A DNA stretch of 64,000 nucleotides from contig VWYX01000405.1 of assembly GCA_013396525.1 (NCBI GenBank), positions 485,083-549,082 on the forward strand, in the 5' to 3' direction. The translations under genes were made by a program, and so were the position numbers. This document shows, one piece after another, positions 61,101 to 64,000 of this stretch. The notes under the pieces were generated by a model. That model searched no databases and had not been told where the DNA came from. It saw nothing but the letters and a program-made list of their open reading frames with translations. Each line of letters opens with the position of its first letter. Positions within the stretch are counted from its first letter, which is position 1. Origin of the DNA: Chaetorhynchus papuensis. Its lineage: Eukaryota > Chordata > Aves > Passeriformes > Rhipiduridae.

Positions 61101-62702
61101 GGGGAAAAAACCAAACAAAGCTCCACACCCTAAAACAACCAACACTGGTTGTGCAACACTCCCTTATGCATCTACCTATTTTATGAGAAATAACTACCAA
61201 GCTTAGTAAACATCTCTCTGGGTTTTTTTGTTCAGCTTAATACAAGTTTTTAAACCAAATATCCAAGTAGATCAGTCAAGATTTTTTCTGTAACTAGGCA
61301 GGCAGACCGTAGAATTAGTGAACTACATAAATATATTAAAGCCCTTAAATAATAGTATTAAAATTATTTCCAAGTAGCTAATATAAATATAAACCAAAAA
61401 AAAAAGAGTATTGAAAATAAAAAGTACTAGAGAAACAGTTATTTGTAGCCTTATTGTGCTACACATTCTCAGCATCCCTGTGGTAATGGAAATCTAGATT
61501 CTCCTGAAGTAAGTGCAAATTTCTGCTAAGATTCCAATGTTTTATGTTTGTCTATCTATCTGTAAGTATGCATGAAATGTTTAATTCTTAAACACCTGGA
61601 AAGTTCTGCATACATTTATTCAGTACAACACCCCATCAAATGAGAATAAATTAGAACACAAAATAGTTTAATTTTATTGAAGAAAAAAAGTAGTGAGTCT
61701 TCAAGACAAAGAAACTGCTCCCATAGCAGTTCACAAAGAGGACAATTCTAACAGATCTGAGAGACAGAAAAAATAGCCAATAGTGTTGAATACACTTCTG
61801 GAATGGATCTATCAGCAGTGTAAGTAATTGGCTTTATGTTGCTTTGTTTAAGCTACCTAAGGTAATACACCATTTAAGTGGTCATTTTAGAGAGTTCAGC
61901 TGTCTATAATCATGCAGAATGATGCAATTGCTCAGAATACAGTGCAATATTCAGTCACTCTCAGCCACCATATGGAAGTATCTGAAACTTTTTTTTCAAA
62001 CCAATTGAACCAAAAGCAGAGGAATAGAGCTTCTAATAAGCCATTGCCCTCTGGAGCTGCCACTGTTCTCTGCATAAGCTTGAAACACTGTTTCCTTCAT
62101 TAATCTTTGTTGGCTTTCGCAACAAACGGGCCCACATTATTACTACTGTTAGTCATATCCTCTGACTCATTGGAGCCTATAAGCTGTTGCAATGAGATAT
62201 ATTTCAAAACCATGTGAAACTTTGTTCCAGGCATTCCAGAAAAGTTTTCCTAAGGAGCGCGAATTTTTTTCATATGGTAGGAGGAATACAATCTGTACCT
62301 GCTTGACAGGAATGCTTTGCCAAAAAAGAAAATTAGGTACTGATGACAAGAAGAGGTGAATCTTGCTGGATGTGTTTAGTAAAACTTCCTAATGATTTTT
62401 TCTTTCTTAATGTTTTAATTTCTCCACTGGTTTTTTTCCAGGTTGTACTAGAAGAAAGGCAGAACAATGGACTTGGAGTATGATTGGATTTTTGAAACAC
62501 GGAAAATAATAATGCTAACAGAGGATGGAACTTCCTTTCATTAGTTGTTCAATCCACGGCAACCAGACCCAGTAACATAAAACATAATTGCCTAAAAGGA
62601 AAAAGCAAAAAAAGGCCTAAACAAACTTCATAACACCATTTGCTTTCATCACTATAATTGTCCATTGCTTTACTAAAGTACAGTCTTAATTTTGATGCCT
62701 TA
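58138..62702. other. AT-rich DNA, possible LTR flank then unique
   Basis: 58,138-58,345 has composition like the adjacent LTR and may belong to its U3. Beyond that I see no exon or repeat family. A T10 run occurs near 59,797 and a T12 run near 60,930. Overlapping frames near 59.5-59.8 kb on both strands have no known domain. Confidence 0.5.
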
Positions 62703-62770
62703 CAAAAAAAAAAAAAAAACCAAAAAAACAAAAAAACCAAACCAAACCAAACCAAAAAACCCCAAAAAAG
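62703..62770 (+). repeat. A run and (CCAAA)n A/C-only tract
   Basis: An A run of about 17, then CCAAAAAAACAAAAAAA, then about four CCAAA units and an A/C end. It has the same one-sided composition as the 5.0-kb tract. An 86-codon and a 68-codon minus-strand frame read through it as Phe/Leu/Val/Trp-rich low complexity. Confidence 0.9.
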
Positions 62771-64000
62771 ATGCTATATACTTAAAAATGTGATGTAGTC
62801 CTGTATTTGAGAATACAAAAGTTCTTGCAACTACCAACAAATATGGCCAGTTTGTCTTTAAATCCTTACTTGTCTCTAATGATAAGACAGCCAGCAGCTG
62901 AGGTTTCCTTTTGGTACACTTTTCCTGTGTCCAAACTGATATGATGACTAATCCTAGCAACTTCTTCCACCATGGCTTGCAGTTTAATTATTAGGCTGGC
63001 ACTACTATCCCCTAACTAAAATATCAATTCTTTCCTTTTTCACCGCTAATATTAAAATCCTGGTGATATTTACAATAGAAATTTTGTGGCTACCTGCATA
63101 ATTTATTTCTTTTATTTAAAAGGGTACTGAGCACTGCTGAGTAGAGGAGGGAAAAGGAAACAAAGGATTACCTTTCCAAGGAAAAGTTCTTAATCCAAAA
63201 CTTGAGGCTGAGGAATAAATGAATACAAATTGAAGGCAACTCAGTGAAAGCCCTTGCCTGTTCAGCATATCATTACACATCTATCTGTATCAGAAACCCA
63301 GATGCTGGGAGGAAATAGAAACCACACCAACATTAAAATCTGGTAGGATTTTACACTAGGAAAATGAGTATTGAAATCTGTAGATAACTTTTAAAAATAT
63401 TTTAAGTGAGATTTAAAGGCTCAATTTTTTTTCTGAAGACAAAACATAAAATATTGAAAGACCTTTTCCTCTGGAAAAAATTAGGTCTTTTTAGGTGGTT
63501 TACTGAGTTAAACTCCCCGTAGTATTCTCAACATCTTTTGCAAATTGAAATTGCTAGAAAGATTTGTTAACGTAGCAGAGGGAATGGGAGAAAATTCCAA
63601 TGAGACAAAAAGCTTCCATCTGGATTTCATTAAACAGTCATTTTCTCATAATTTACTCTATCATTTTTAGGCATGAAAGTCACTAGATGTATTATTGCAT
63701 AATGATAAATCTCAGGGATTGGATAAAAAATGTGGTTTTACTCAAGCATTTATTCTCTAGTTGCATGGGCTAATATTTCCTAAGTTAATTATCTGATCAA
63801 AAACAGTAAAAAAAAGCTGTTCTATAATGGTGTTCTGCCTTGGATCTGTCAGAAATTTCACCATGGTTTGAACCAGTCGTTGATCTAAAATCTAATATTC
63901 TCTAAAATATCAGTGACCATAATTTATATACTTTGCTGTATAAAAATATATAGACCACCCACCAACAAATATGTGGTATGTGTTGAAAGAAAATCCTTTT
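62771..64000. other. AT-rich unique DNA to the window end
   Basis: Nothing recognisable as an exon, RNA gene or repeat family. Short TA-rich and A-rich runs only. Confidence 0.55.

Overview
The window reads as nuclear DNA of a bird. The evidence is five or six fragments of CR1 LINE retrotransposons, recognised by their 3' signature (GGTTGGACTAGATGATCTC-like, followed by ATTCTGTG-type tail repeats) and by matching pieces of the CR1 ORF2 protein. The rest is AT-rich and CpG-poor, with many A/T homopolymers, TA-rich microsatellites and G/T-only tracts. I recognise no protein-coding exon, rRNA or tRNA, and no bacterial features. The longest open frames are about 100 to 130 codons, have no recognisable domain, and are what AT-rich non-coding DNA of this length gives by chance. 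The window is therefore probably intergenic or lies inside a very large intron.

Layout. 1-5 kb: unique AT-rich DNA with two plus-strand CR1 3' ends (about 1.54-1.79 kb and 3.15-3.25 kb). 5-6.5 kb: an A/C-only tract followed by a G/T-only tract. 6.5-24 kb: no recognised gene; two TA-rich tracts and one small segment with retained CpG (about 19.3-19.7 kb). 24-24.8 kb: a frameshifted minus-strand CR1. 25-35 kb: short tandem repeats, a full-consensus RFX X-box (28.4 kb), an imperfect palindromic ancient repeat (30.2 kb) and a weak candidate terminal exon (32.3 kb). 35.2-36.1 kb: a minus-strand CR1 whose central reverse-transcriptase region is missing with the frame kept. 37.5-38.6 kb: an ATC microsatellite, a CpG-retaining segment, then a GC-rich but CpG-poor block of unknown origin. 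40 kb: a second palindromic ancient repeat. 47.2-48.0 kb: a highly decayed CR1.

The most striking structure is at 48,680-52,394: two near-identical 1,857-bp copies lie head to tail with a single N between them. They differ visibly in only two clusters, both involving homopolymers. I read this as a false duplication at a contig join rather than biology. A candidate solo LTR (about 52.36-52.90 kb, plus strand) begins near the end of the second copy, which would explain why a contig stopped there. A second candidate solo LTR lies at about 57.74-58.14 kb on the minus strand. The remainder to 64 kb is unique AT-rich DNA with simple repeats.

No set of genes works together here. The content is transposable-element remnants, simple repeats and unannotated non-coding DNA, and I found no convincing undescribed biological system.
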